From Excoecaria cochinchinensis (taxonomy: Eukaryota; Streptophyta; Magnoliopsida; Malpighiales; Euphorbiaceae), in assembly GCA_947683425.1 (NCBI GenBank), contig CANTUQ010000031.1:10166501-10230500 (forward strand): a stretch of 64,000 bases of DNA, in the 5' to 3' direction. Each line of letters opens with the position of its first letter. Within the stretch, counting starts at the first letter, position 1. The notes beneath the pieces are model-generated. The model was not told the DNA's origin. It searched no databases and saw only the letters and a list, made by a program, of their open reading frames with translations. A program made the position numbers and the translations under genes. Of the stretch, positions 1 to 11,140 are shown one piece after another.

Positions 1-165
1 AATGCGATATTCAAGTATCTACAGATACTAATGTGATATTAAGTTATCTACGGATACTAATGTGATATTAAAGTATCTACGAATACTAGATTGTGATAAC
101 AATATCTACGGATATTAGCTTAAAGGTATCTATGGATGTCAGAGTCATAATCCCGTTATCCACTG
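1..165. repeat. About 30-bp imperfect tandem repeats in LTR
   Basis: Five or so degenerate units carry 'atctacggatactaatgtga' with small indels. They occupy the same LTR position, upstream of the double hairpin, as the 31-bp repeats of element A. The left end is cut by the window. Confidence 0.6.
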
Positions 166-838
166 CTATAGAAGTGCAGGCAAGTTAGTAAGTAGTTATC
201 AAATAAGTGACTGACTGTCAACTTTGTGTAATATGTGAATTCTTGAGTGTAAAATATATTGTTAGGTTAAGGTGCAAGTAATGAGGTTTTATATTTATAA
301 TTTGATGGGATATGTATTATATATATATTGGTGTTGATGAATGTTAGTGTATAATGTGAATTTAATGTTTAATGGTTATAATATGTGGTATCAAGTAAAC
401 TATGATATGATAGTAGGTAAATGTTTGTAAACTTTATATGAATTGGTAAATATGTGGTATTGTTTGGAATTGAATAAAAGTATGCATAGTTCAGAATTGT
501 ATTTATAGTTTGATGAGCGTGTTTATGCATATGCAAGTGCTATTAATAACTTTCCCATAGGTAAAAATATTTATATGATGTTTGTGTTGGTAAGATCTAT
601 AGATTTGCAATGGATAAATAGAAAGATAATATAATGAGCAAAATAATATATGTGAATTGAGGATTAGATGTAAGGAATTATAAGTAGCTTTGATAATATG
701 GATTGTTACTTATGGTATAGTATTGATGATAGCATTTAATACTGATGTTAAATTGAATTATGTAAATGTATCTTACTTGGGCATGTGAATTGTATTAATG
801 ATCATTGCGAGTGTTCATCCATATTTTATTGTTCCCCA

Positions 839-875
839 CTAAGCTTTATCACTTAGCATGGATGTTTTATCCATG
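839..875 (+). other. Abutting double hairpin, LTR of the first element
   Basis: Hairpin 1 (839-856) pairs CTAAG with CTTAG. Hairpin 2 (857-875) pairs CATGGAT with ATCCATG around GTTTT. No base separates them. It ends 363 bp from the LTR 3' end. The second stem differs from CACGGG/CCCGTG of element A by paired changes, so base pairing is kept. Confidence 0.75.
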
Positions 876-1243
876 CAGGTATCTGAAGGTAGTATTCTAG
901 AAGATAGTCCTGCATCACCAATAGCCAACACATTAGGAACCGCTGTTTAAGTAGGTTATTTTATAACAGTTAAAGATGTGTATTTATGGTTGGCATGTGT
1001 ATAGGAACTAAAGCTTTTATATCAAAGAAGTTATATTTTGTAAATTGAAAACTGATGTAAGACTATAAATGTTATGTAATGCAATGCAAGGATTTTCGGA
1101 ATGTAAACTAACGTTGTATGTTAACGAAATTTATTAATCCTGAACTTTGCATGGAATACTATTTTATGCGCATGTGTTTGAGTTGTGACACTCCATAATC
1201 ACCGTAGTAAAGCTCCACGAGTGGTTAGGGGTGTTACAGTTAG

Positions 1244-1255
1244 TGGCATTAGAGC
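1244..1255 (+). other. Degenerate initiator-Met tRNA primer binding site
   Basis: TGGCATTAGAGC lies 5 bases after the LTR end. The functional sequence in element A is TGGTATCAGAGC, so two transitions separate them. Confidence 0.75.
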
Positions 1256-1342
1256 AAAGGTTTAGTCATTTCTGGGCTAGTGTAGAATAGAAATGCATAT
1301 AGTTTTGTGTTGGCCTGATGCGAATGTCTTGCTTTTCTTAGA

Positions 1343-1817
1343 ATGTCGAGGGATTCTTCTTTGGAAGCGATGAAAGAAATTTCTGGAAGTGGTAATCCTA
1401 GGGATTTGGAACCGCCAATTCTTGGTCCAACTGAACTAGTGAGCGACGTTGGTGATGTCTCAGTTCCACCTTTAGAGGCTCTGCTTAAAATATCACAACA
1501 ATTGGTAAAAGTCTTGGATCAAATGATTGCATCTGGAGCTCTAATAGATTCGAGAAGTGATCTTCATTCAAGGAAAAGGTTTAGAGATTTATAAGAGACC
1601 TCTCAAGACAGGTCTAGAAGGTACCGGAGGTAGACACCAAGGATCTTTTACTACATCTAGGTCTGGAAGAGGTTCGATTTCTAACATAAAGGGGATTATA
1701 CCAGAATGTTTTCATTGTGGTAAGCGTCATAAAAGCGAATGCAAATGGCTAACTGGTGGTGTTTTCGTTGTGGAAGTACTACGCACATTCTAGCCAATTG
1801 CCCTAAGGCTTATGAAT
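1343..1817 (+). pseudogene. gag remnant with internal deletion and two zinc knuckles
   Basis: An ATG at 1343 opens an 83-codon frame resembling the gag N-terminus. The reading then shifts to the frame of 1557-1793, which holds a basic Gly/Arg/Ser-rich stretch and a knuckle with C-2-C-3-H-3-C spacing (CFHCGKRHKSEC). A further shift brings in the classic CX2CX4HX4C knuckle (CFRCGSTTHILANC) near 1764-1805. Element B has the same knuckle pair at residues 304-335 of its 344-residue gag. The whole Retrotrans_gag core present in B is missing between them, so this is a deletion derivative as well as a frameshifted one. A CACTA insertion ends it. Confidence 0.7.
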
Positions 1818-2264
1818 CACTACAAAGAAAAAAGGATTTCAAGATGGAAATTCTTGATGGAAAATAAGGAATTTTCATCGGGAAATAAAATTGCCGACGG
1901 AAAGTTATTCTGTCGGCATATTAGTTGTAGGCAAATTTCCCGACGAAAATAATTCCGTCAGGAATTTTACCGACGAAAATTTTGTAATTTTTCCGATGGA
2001 ATTTTAATTTCCGTTAAAAATTTTCCTGATGGAAATTGAATTTTCGTCGGTATTTATAGGAAAAATTTTAAATTATTTTTTAAATTATTTATTACATCCT
2101 ATGAATTTAACCTCTAATATTAAATTCAGAATAATGAAAAAATGAAAATAATATCTAAATTTTAATATCCAAATATAATTTAATTTAATAATTGTACTAA
2201 TCATGAAGTTAATAATTATTTAACGATATCATAATAGTTATATATGTCTGTTACAAAATCCTAA

Positions 2265-2480
2265 CTAAGCTGATGGTGGCGGCGGCAGTAGCGGTTGACG
2301 AAAACAATCAGATTGCTGCGATGATGAGGGGACCATATCCTTCAAATTAGCCATCTCATTGCGTAGCTTAGATATGAAGTAGAGAGATTGTTGCCACCGA
2401 GCTTCTGAGTCTTGCCACCGAGCTTGTGATTGTTGCAATTCAGATCTCAGCTCACATACAGTAAGACAATTGCTAGTCAT
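2265..2480 (-). pseudogene. Possible last exon of a CACTA-encoded protein
   Basis: A 71-codon minus-strand frame reads a Gln/Glu-rich, coiled-coil-like stretch with repeated 'QARWQDSEARWQQS' and ends in a short poly-Pro tail. Helical Gln-rich C-termini of this kind are common in plant CACTA accessory proteins of the Transposase_24 type. It lies about 450 bp inside the CACTA terminus, where the 3' end of such a gene is expected. Family membership is inferred from position and composition, not from a diagnostic motif. Confidence 0.4.
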
Positions 2481-2559
2481 TTTAACATTCTATTTATTAT
2501 GCTAAATAAAAACAACTTAATTGCCCAAATATTCATATTTTGTTATTCATTAACAATAT

Positions 2560-3047
2560 TAATAATACAAATATTCTTAAATAGATTATTAAGTTTATAA
2601 TTTTCTAATAATACTAACAATAATAAATTTGTCATTTCATTATTTAACAATAATCTAACTAATACTAATAACACTAATAATAATATATTTTACAAAATGT
2701 TTAATTAGCATAAATAAATAATAATAATTCTAACAATAATAACAATCCACATTCACAACAATAATATTAATAAACAACTTAATTTCCCAAATATTCATAT
2801 TTTATTATTCATTAACAATATTAATAATACTAATATCCTCAAATAGATTATTAAGTTTATGAGTTTCTAATAATACTAATAATAATAAATTTATCATTTC
2901 ATTATTTAACAATAATCTAACTAATACTAATAACACTAATAATAATATATTTTACAAAAATTATTCACAATATTATTTAACAATAATAAAATGTTTAATT
3001 AACATAAATAAATAATAATAATTCTAACAACAATAACAATTAACACT
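2560..3047. repeat. AT-rich direct duplication (about 190 and 250 bp)
   Basis: The segment 2560-2748 ('cattaacaatattaataata' onward) recurs at 2796-3047 with scattered changes and one insertion of about 50 bp. Both are rich in TAATAA. They lie between two minus-strand exon candidates, so they are probably intronic to the CACTA gene. Confidence 0.65.
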
Positions 3048-3152
3048 AATAAGTAATTCAGATTTTTATTTAACAATATTAATATTTTAAATAATAAATA
3101 ATATTAATATTTATTAATTAATTAATTAATAAAAAAAACACTGGCTGCTTAC

Positions 3153-3418
3153 CTGACGCCGGCGGAGGAGGAGGGAAGGCAGGAGGAGGAGCGGGTCAAG
3201 CCGGAGCTGCTGTCCACCCCTTCGGAGCTGTCCACCACGCTGAAGCAGCAACAAACCACGCTGGAAGAAAGGAGGCGACACGCGGAGGAGGAAAAGAGAA
3301 GCGAGAAAGGAAGGGCAGAGCGAGGGGACGGAGGAGGAGGACGGCCGGGGGTGAAGGGGGCCGGATCGGCGCCGGAGGGAAGGGGGCGGGCTGGATCTGC
3401 ACCGATGGAGGCACGCCG
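3153..3418 (-). pseudogene. GC-rich exon fragment with splice donor
   Basis: This GC-rich block contrasts sharply with its AT-rich left neighbour. Read on the minus strand it is open in two frames (both low complexity, Pro/Ser-rich) and ends CAG|GTAAGC, a good splice donor, at 3152-3153. Its upstream part is cut off by the LTR at 3419. It is plausibly an upstream exon of the CACTA gene. The correct frame cannot be fixed. Confidence 0.35.
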
Positions 3419-5039
3419 TGTAACACCCCGATATCCCCGTTGGAAGGATACCGGAGTGCTACCACGATGCTCACTCAAAACAGGCATACATATCAGCGAA
3501 AGCAAACACTAGCATAATAAAATATACATTATTTACATCAATACAAAAAGATCCTTATTACATTTACAAAAATAATATACAAATTATAAAACGATATACA
3601 AACTTAATTACACAAGATTACAAAAGCTGTAAATAAAATAAAAGTCTAACTTCTAAGTGGCCAACCCTGCAGATGCGCGACGCATACCAGAACTGAACCT
3701 GCCACCTACACGAGAAAATAGCCCGTGCTAAGCTATAACGCTTAGTGTGGAGGGACAAAAACAGACAGAAATAAATACACTATACAGGAATACAATAAGC
3801 CATGTATATACAAATACGTATACCTACCAAAATACTTACCATTGAAACACGCGAGATAACACATGTACGACATACTAAAATCATATCAGAATATAATTAC
3901 TATATCAAGCCACTCATTATTTGTAACATTGCACTGAACAATTATAACACTACACTTACACAACTCAAATCTTAGCCTAAATCTCACTAGCTGTGGATAC
4001 AGGAGCACTACACGACAGAGGATACTGCGAACAATATCAATTGTGAGAGACCAAAGCCTCGATCACACACTACACGGGAGACTGAAGTCTCAAAACATTT
4101 TATTACTGCACGAAAAATGACTATCTCGGAGCTCGGCCGCTTGGCCCAAACGGGGCTGACATAGGCAGCTGCACTCATATATCCCTTTATAAGCATGTTT
4201 ATCTATCCACTACCTTGACACTTCAGGCTTAACAAAAAGACTCTATACTCTATATCATAGACATTGCAATTACCCAAGCATTTTATCATGATTCAATCAC
4301 AAATAACTAATATCACATTCAACAACTACAAGCATGTGCACACTTAATTCCATTATCAAACTCTTATGGCAAAGCATCAATTACCCATAACTTCCAATTG
4401 TTAAACATTTATTTATTCATCTCAAAAATCTAAACAAGTAATGAATAAGTTTTTGGACAGTTACGACGAAGTTCGGATGCATTTCGGAAGCAATGTGCTT
4501 TAATTTCATCTAATCATATTTATACACTATATTAAGTCCATTAATCATTAATATCAAGTTAGACTTAATTTATCATGCCTTTATCACTTATCTATACTTA
4601 GACATAACCTAAAATTCACACATAACAATGGAAATATAGGGATTTTCTAACCATAAACCTCAAATCTTGGCTCTAGATCACTCTAAACTTCCTTCTCCTT
4701 CCAATTTGCTTTGAGAAATCTCCACTTCTCTTTGGTTCCCTACCATGGCCCAATATAAACAAGCTTATAAAATTAAAACCATGCTTCCTTTATGCAAACT
4801 AACATCATAAATCAACTCTGCACCCTTGAAAACCCAATAAACCAAATAATGTAACCACATAAAGATGCTTAACACACCCTAATCTATCATAAGAGCCAAT
4901 AAATCAAATTAAATCAACCTATTTTTCTTGCCTCCATTTTGGAGACATAACTTAGATCCTTACTTTTTTTTTTCATTTAATCCATCAAATGGATACTAGA
5001 GGCTATTATAATCTAATATATGGGCTGAATTACACTTAG
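3419..5039 (-). mobile_element. Old minus-strand LTR, left part
   Basis: It starts TGTAACACCCCG, the reverse complement of the CGGGGTGTTACA end of plant chromovirus-type LTRs. It has the abutting hairpin pair at 3709-3745. The target duplication of the solo LTR at 5040 shows that 5039 was once joined to 25331, so the LTR continues at 25331-26476. The matching duplication for this LTR was not found (left flank CGCCG). Its U5 end differs strongly from the LTR at 27130, so the two may not be a pair from one insertion. Confidence 0.65.
3709..3745 (-). other. Abutting double hairpin, old minus-strand LTR
   Basis: Read on the minus strand, CTAAGC pairs with GCTTAG (3728-3745). CACG pairs with CGTG in the adjoining hairpin (3709-3727). 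It lies 290 bp from the LTR 3' end. The upper part of the second stem has decayed. Confidence 0.65.
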
Positions 5040-5969
5040 TGTTAGTGGTTATGCCCTAGGCCAAACATTTGGACCTTGATGTAATCATTACTTTTTCATT
5101 TATATAATGGTTTTCTTCACATTGATATTATTGGCATGTTACATTATTGTAATGTTTATGAATAACAATGTTATTCATGTTGCCCCTAGTCATTTATCAA
5201 TAAAGTGCATAAAGATAAATTAAGACTAGTATAGATTTGCATTGATAATCATGGGATGATTATATATGTTGATATAAATCAAATCTATATGTACTTGCTA
5301 GAGAACAAAGTACTGGATAGACCCACTATAAGATCACTTCATGGGTTAATGTCATAAGTGATCTTATAATAGATATATTATTGAATCCTTTGACCTGAGG
5401 TTATCATAGTTTCCTACATAAGGATCATTATGTTTTGACATAATCAAACATTATCTTTAATCGGATAATTATAAAGTTTATGATCGGACATAATGAGAAT
5501 TATGCGGAGGAAAGTGAATAATCAAGATGGAATTTGTCCCTCTCTTATGAGAGAGATATCTATTGGGCCCCTCGATAAGTAGGACTGTAAAATGCATGGC
5601 CGTGCTCAAATGAATTGATAGTGTGATCAATGTCATTTGAATTTATCAGTCTACTTGGTGATCGAGAAATTATATGTTTGAACAATTTAAGTTTGACATG
5701 GACCATGACTTATGTTCGAACAAGATATCGTGTGACAAAAGGATAATAACATGTTCTATTGCAAGGTTAAAATCGGACTAACGATATTTATATTATTTGG
5801 GTAGTCATAATGTCTTGCTAGAGACCAATTATGACTTGTGGGCTTTTATGGGATTAGGCCCACTGCCAACATAATATAAACCTATTGGGTCACACACCAA
5901 GAGCAAAATGAACAGAATGGATTTTATTGGGTTATTTCGGAATAAAATATAAATATAGGTATTTATATT

Positions 5970-6140
5970 TAATTTCGAAATTACATATTTATATATATAT
6001 ATTTATGCATATAAATATCTCTTATTTTGAATATGAGATAATAATATGTATTAATATATTATTTCTTATTATTTAGAATAATAAATAAATAAATATATAT
6101 ATATAAATATATGTATATATATATATATTATATCTTAATT
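5970..6140. repeat. AT-rich low-complexity tract
   Basis: Runs of TATATATA and ATAAATAA fill this part of the solo LTR. No coding or regulatory signal was recognised beyond possible TATA elements. Confidence 0.7.
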
Positions 6141-7700
6141 TTGAATTAAGAGATAATATCCTCATTTATCTTTTCCTAAGAGGAAAAGGATTTGAAATAT
6201 ATATACAGTTATATATGGGATATATGTTAATAAAAAGAGTTTAACCCTAATAAAAACACTAATCACGTTATTCTAAATAACAAGGATTAGAGTGGCTGTA
6301 TTTATCTTCATCCTTGAGAAAGAAAGAAAAGAAAACAGAGCTAACGTTTTCACCTTTGAAAAGAAAGAAAAGAAAACCAGCCACCATTGTTGTCACAACC
6401 CGAAACAGGCCTGGTCGGAATTTGCATGCTAAGTCGGGAATTTAAGGGTATTTCGGTAATTTGTGCATGAGGAATTTGGATGATAAGGATTTAAAGTAAT
6501 TAATTTATTAATTAAGTCAAGTGTGAGAAATTATTGGGTGTGCATGTGGTGTTTGGTTGTAGGGTGTTTCATTGTGGCATTTATCTAGTGGTTAGTGTGT
6601 TTGGTACCAAGGTTGGAAAATATCTACCTAAGAGTTATCTAATGAGGTAAGTGTATGGTACCTTGGTGTTTGAAAGTCAAAGAGGGATTTATGGTCCAAT
6701 GAGAAAGTGCCATGTGGATTGTGGTTGGTGTGCATTAATGAAGAAATTAAGAAAAGAGAGTGAGAGAAAGAGAGAACACAGATTTGTTCCCGTTCTCCCT
6801 TCCCACTCACGCCTCCTCTTCCTCTTCTCTTCTTCATTTCTGCTTTTTCCTCTTCTTCTTTGTTTGGCTGGGATTTGAACTTGCTTAGAGGTGGTTTTGA
6901 TTGAGTTTTGGAGCAAGATTAAAGAGGTATGTATTTGGGTTTAAGGCTCCTGCGTTTTTAGGTTTTGCCTCCCCTCCTTTTTGCTAGTTTTGCTAGTTTG
7001 GAGTCAAGATTTGGATGAGTAATTTTCTGGGTTTGTGTTTGTGCAAGTTGTGGTGGCAAGAAGAACCTTAAGGGCAAAGTATAGATTGATGATTGAAGGT
7101 TGAAGAAGAGCGATTTTGGATCTTCAATTTCAGGTTTGGGGAACTTTCTTTTATATGTAAATGAATTTTTGTATATTCATGTATTATATAAACTTCTTGA
7201 GTGTGTTGTTGATGATTTGTGATGATGGTAGTGAGTGTTGGTTTAAATTGTTCATTTGTGCATGTGAATAGGATTTTGGGTGAAAAACTGGATTAGAATA
7301 AACTGGACCTTCCTTCGGATGTTAAGCTGTTTTGGGAGTTGTAGAACTCCAAATGGTATGATATTAGTACCTTCAGAAAGCTAAGATCTATGCCTACAAA
7401 TGTGTTAGAAATAGGTTTGAGCTAATTGCAACTCTAAGTGTCCCAAAAGTGGTCAAGAAGTAGAGTTATCTTCTTTGGACGGGTTCAGGGAATCACTGTG
7501 GGTTGTTTAGAACATATCTGGATCTATAGATGTCCAATTGACCTACAATTTGTTTTATTTGAATTTTAACATCCTAGGGAAGATTTGTTAAGAAGGAACT
7601 TTTGCCTAAACATGTCATTTAGATGTCCGTTTAGGCTGAGCAAAAATGCATTGTGAAGCAGTCCTGAATCGTAGCTTCTGGTTTGCAAATTTTTGGTAGG

Positions 7701-8855
7701 TCACGGTGGTAACCAAATTCATTACCACCGTGACATATGTAAATCCTGGACAGAATGCTTAGTTTGGGACCTCACGGTGGTAACCAAATTCATTACCACC
7801 ATGACCCCTTTTTTTTACCACTTTATGTGTTTTTCTTCCCGAATTGCACCCGTTTTGCACCGGAACTTCCTAGGATCCATCCAATGCATGTGTACGTCTA
7901 TTAAATGAGTATAATAATAGTTTTCACTTGGAAAATAAACATGAATAGGATTAAGATTAATACAAACGAATGAAACAATTAGGTGTAATTGTATGATTAG
8001 AATCTAGTCCAGTTAAATGACATTTAAGGGTTGTAATACCTTAATCTGTATGAGCATGGGTAACATGATTAAGTTATACACATTTAAAGGATATAGAATG
8101 AATTGGGGTTGCTTAATGTGATTTATTAATGTTAGTTGTTGTGGGTGGTATCGTATATCGCCATCTAAAATCGAGTGAGTTATGAATGCCAATTTCATGG
8201 TTGTTCATCATGAACATGTAATATTGGATGTGAAACGTATTGTGCATATCTGTACTTATGATCCTTCTCTAAGAATATTATGCTATGCTTAAGTGTAAAT
8301 TGTTCCGTTGCATGACTAAGACTTTGCATTATTAAGTGTTAGCATGAATTGATGTAATGTGATGTTGTTCTTCGAATTCATGTAAAAGACTTATTAATGG
8401 CATGATTCAATGATATTTGATTTGGGTTTTTATTGCTATTGGAATGAGGATATGTTGTTTGAAATGAGAACTTTGGGATAGTTGGTTTGAATAACCTGGA
8501 AATCGCCCTTAGGAATCGCATCTGGGCATGGGTCACGGTGGCAACCAATTTGATTACCACCGTGAGGCACGAACCAGATGCATTCTGCCGTGAGTTTGAA
8601 TAGGTCACGGTGGCAACCAATCCGGTTACCACCGTGAGGTGTTCAGACCTTAGATTCTGTTCTGGGTTGTGGGTATGTCATGGTGGCAACCTGATTAGTT
8701 ACCACCGTGAGGTACCCCAGAAGTGCATTCTGTTTTGGGGTGTGGGTATGTCACGGTGACAACCTGATGGGTTACCACCGTGAGGTACCCCCAGATTGCA
8801 TTCTGCCGAGAATTTTGGGATGTCACGGTGACAACCAATCTGGTTGTGACCGTGA
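7701..8855 (+). repeat. Seven 33-bp hairpins in element A 5' LTR
   Basis: The copies lie at 7701-7733, 7772-7804, 8533-8565, 8605-8637, 8678-8710, 8751-8783 and 8823-8855, each exactly 33 bp. The first pairs TCACGGTGGTAA with TTACCACCGTGA around 9 bases. The last pairs 15 bases, TCACGGTGACAACCA with its complement, around a 3-base loop. Stem changes between these two copies are paired. The 3' LTR carries the same seven at 12424-12456, 12495-12527, 22970-23002, 23042-23074, 23115-23147, 23188-23220 and 23260-23292. Confidence 0.85.
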
Positions 8856-9006
8856 CCTACCCTATTTTTGTAAAGAGTGGTTAGTTGTTAAAAGTAAAGT
8901 TTGAATGTTAAATTAATGATTGGCCTGATAATGTTTCCATATTTGACTCTGATAAATTTTAGAATATTGAATAGTGCTAAGGCATGTTGAATGTGAAAAT
9001 GAAATT

Positions 9007-9210
9007 GTATTCGATTCGCACCCGTAAGGTGATGTATGTATTCGATTCGCACCCGTAAGGTGATGTCTGTATTCGATTCGCACCCGTAAGGTGATGTCTG
9101 TATTCGATTTGCACCCGTAAGGTGATGTCTGTATTCGATTCGCACCCGTAAGGTGATGTCTGTATTCAATTAAGGTGATGTCTGTATTCGATTCGTAACC
9201 GTAAGGGGCT
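9007..9210 (+). repeat. 31-bp tandem repeat in element A 5' LTR
   Basis: Five full units carry 'gtattcgattcgcacccgta' and then 'aggtgatgtct'. One shortened and one diverged unit follow. The 3' LTR (23448-23625) has four full units, so the array has changed by one unit since insertion. Confidence 0.85.
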
Positions 9211-10208
9211 GTCAGTTCATTTATTATCCACAATTTTGAGTCAGCAGGGATTCTAATTGTTTTGTTGATATGAGTAAATAAAGGTGATATCCGAATGAGC
9301 ATTATTTCGGACATGTGGAACAGTTATGTATCTGAACGAGATTATGAATCTCTAAATGGGTTAAATATAAGCTTGAACTATTAAGTACTTGGGCTAATTA
9401 GTATATATATGAATGTAATTCTGTACTTTTGACCATTATGGTGAATTATGTGAATTAGTATAAATATGAGTGCATTCTTGACTATGGATTGTTACAAATA
9501 ATAAACAATGTTAATTGTTTTCTCTAGTTTTGTTGTGGTAGTAGTCTCGACATGTTGGCATGCGTTTCATCTCATTTATTTGATTATATATGTATTATTG
9601 TGATGTTAGGTATGTGGATCAGCTTTCGGTAAGTGCATGTGCCATAACGGAATGTTATGTTATATGTCTCTTTGGACTCAGTTATCATAGCGTCTTCGGC
9701 AGTTTGTCATGTGTCGTATTCCATGGCATGATACTTTATGTGTTAGGGTTACGCAGTAGAAGAATAGTTTTTAGACGATGTCCCTTGGTTCTCGGCTAGT
9801 GTGGGTGTATTATGGTATGATATGGACATGTTGAGATTTCTATGAATCTGCATGCTAAATGTATATATACTAGTTGCAACTCATGTGAATTGGCTTTTAT
9901 TGAGTACCTAGATATTCTGGTATGATAATTGCATGTTAAAGGTTTGAGTTTATGGATGACGAAATTCCGATATCTCAGTAAGTATATGCATGTGGGATGG
10001 TAAGTATTTCTGAATAATAATATCCGTATCTTATATGAAATCCCGTCTGCTTGTTTTGCTTAATATGATTATAAATGTGTTAACCGTATGTTTATAATTA
10101 TGCATGTATACCTATCTGCTATGATTATTTGCATATGCCATTGGTGTATGTGACTTGACTTGGCGACCATTGTGAAAGGCCGTCCATTTTGCTTGTGTGT
10201 TTTCCCCA

Positions 10209-10245
10209 CTAAGCGTTATCGCTTAGCACGGGTTCTTTTCCCGTG
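10209..10245 (+). other. Abutting double hairpin, element A 5' LTR
   Basis: CTAAGCG-TTAT-CGCTTAG (10209-10226) is followed with no gap by CACGGG-TTCTTTT-CCCGTG (10227-10245), then CAGGTGGCAGGT. It ends 394 bp before the LTR end. In the 3' LTR (24616-24652) two G-to-A changes break pairs in both stems. Confidence 0.85.
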
Positions 10246-10639
10246 CAGGTGGCAGGTATGGTTCGATTCGAGTCGCATCTGCAAGGTCGGCCACATAGGA
10301 GTTAGGAGTTTTGTATTTTGCTCAACCTCTGTATTTTGGCTTTTGTTTTTCTCTAATCTTATGTAGACTTAATTATATGTAAGGATCTTATTGTAATTAA
10401 GTTTTCAGTTATTTCTCCGTTTTATCTTTCGTCTGCACTTTCGCAATAATGATTATATGTATGTATGAGAGTTAATGTATGTTCAGCTGTTATTTCCTTA
10501 AAGTTTTAATTTCCACTGTATCTCTGTATGTTTTTATGTATGAATGTATACTTCCGCTAAGTGCATATGTGCATGTGTGTGAGTGAGCGTCGGTAGTACT
10601 CTCCGGTGTCCTTCCGATGGGGACGTAGGGGGTGTTACA

Positions 10640-11140
10640 TTTAGTGGTATCAGAGCGCCGGTTTGGCGGTTCTGGTTATTTTGTTTGTTATGTGTCGTGT
10701 CTTTGCATGCGAGTCGGTTTCGTGTCGTGGCCTATTGCAGATGTGTCTTGCTTTGTGTTGTGTTTAGATGTGTCTTGCAAGTGAATGTAAAATGATTTTG
10801 GGAGTTTAACAGAAGTATCGTTAAAGGGAACGGCATGTATGAGGAACCTCTTTGAAGTATTAAAGGATTTGTGTAGCGACCAGTGGAAGTTAAATGGTTA
10901 ATGTGCGAAGTGGTTGTGTTTTGATTCCGGATGTGCAGTACAGTAATGATTATCCAGGTAAATGTGATTGACTCGAATATAAGAAATTGATTTAAGAGTG
11001 TAGCGATGTCGATAAGTGTAAGCAAGTGAGTAGTTTGAAAGGGGAGTATATGAGTTTGGTGGTGACTTGGAATGTAATGTTGGGAATTCTTTCCGATGTA
11101 AGTGAATTTCGAGGACGAAATTCTGTTAGGAGGGAAGAGT
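10640..11140 (+). other. Internal region of element A, non-coding
   Basis: These 501 bp separate the LTRs. The first bases resemble the leader of element B. The last 40 bases, ending in the polypurine tract AGGAGGGAAGAG (11128-11139), resemble the end of B's pol region. No frame here shows a retroelement domain. It appears reduced to the signals needed for reverse transcription and perhaps packaging. Confidence 0.8.
10645..10656 (+). other. Primer binding site of element A (initiator Met tRNA)
   Basis: TGGTATCAGAGC is a perfect 12-base match to the 3' end complement of initiator Met tRNA, 5 bases after the 5' LTR. Confidence 0.9.

Larger units (their letters stand above)
1..1817 (+). mobile_element. 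Truncated Ty3/gypsy chromovirus-like element: LTR end, primer site, deleted gag
   Basis: The left edge of the window cuts an LTR whose 3' end is GGTGTTACA at 1238. A degenerate initiator-Met primer site, TGGCATTAGAGC, follows at 1244-1255 with two mismatches to the usual TGGTATCAGAGC. A gag remnant runs from 1343. The LTR opens with about 30-bp imperfect tandem units (1-165) around 'tatctacggatacta'. An abutting pair of hairpins lies at 839-875. The element is interrupted at 1818 by a CACTA terminus, just after the second zinc knuckle of gag. Orientation is plus. The LTR resembles those of elements A and B in terminal sequence and hairpin module. Confidence 0.8.
1818..3418 (-). mobile_element. 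CACTA (En/Spm-like) transposon end, truncated
   Basis: The sequence starts CACTACAAAG at 1818, close to the usual plant CACTA terminus. It is followed to about 2050 by subterminal copies of CCGACGGAAA / TTCCGTCGG in both orientations, the usual transposase-binding arrangement of the family. The insertion lies inside gag, and the 3 bases before it are AAT. Then come a short minus-strand coding piece (2265-2480), AT-rich duplicated intron-like DNA (2500-3140) and a GC-rich exon (3153-3418). The other terminus is not seen, because an LTR starts at 3419. The transposase itself is not present, so the class call rests on the terminus and subterminal repeats. Confidence 0.65.
6391..10639 (+). repeat. 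Element A 5' LTR
   Basis: It is 4,249 bp, TG..CA. It contains seven 33-bp hairpins (7701-8855), a 31-bp tandem array (9007-9210) and the double hairpin (10209-10245). Open frames inside it (for example 6628-6916) occur identically in the 3' LTR and show no protein family. They are not annotated as genes. Confidence 0.9.

Noticed and set aside
6628..6916. Open frames repeated at 11378-11666
   Set aside because: They are the same LTR sequence in the two LTRs of element A, overlap on both strands and show no protein domain.
7701..9210. Regularly spaced hairpins and 31-bp repeats that recall a CRISPR array
   Set aside because: They lie in an LTR, are repeated in the second LTR, have no variable spacers of fixed size and no cas genes, and the DNA is from a plant.
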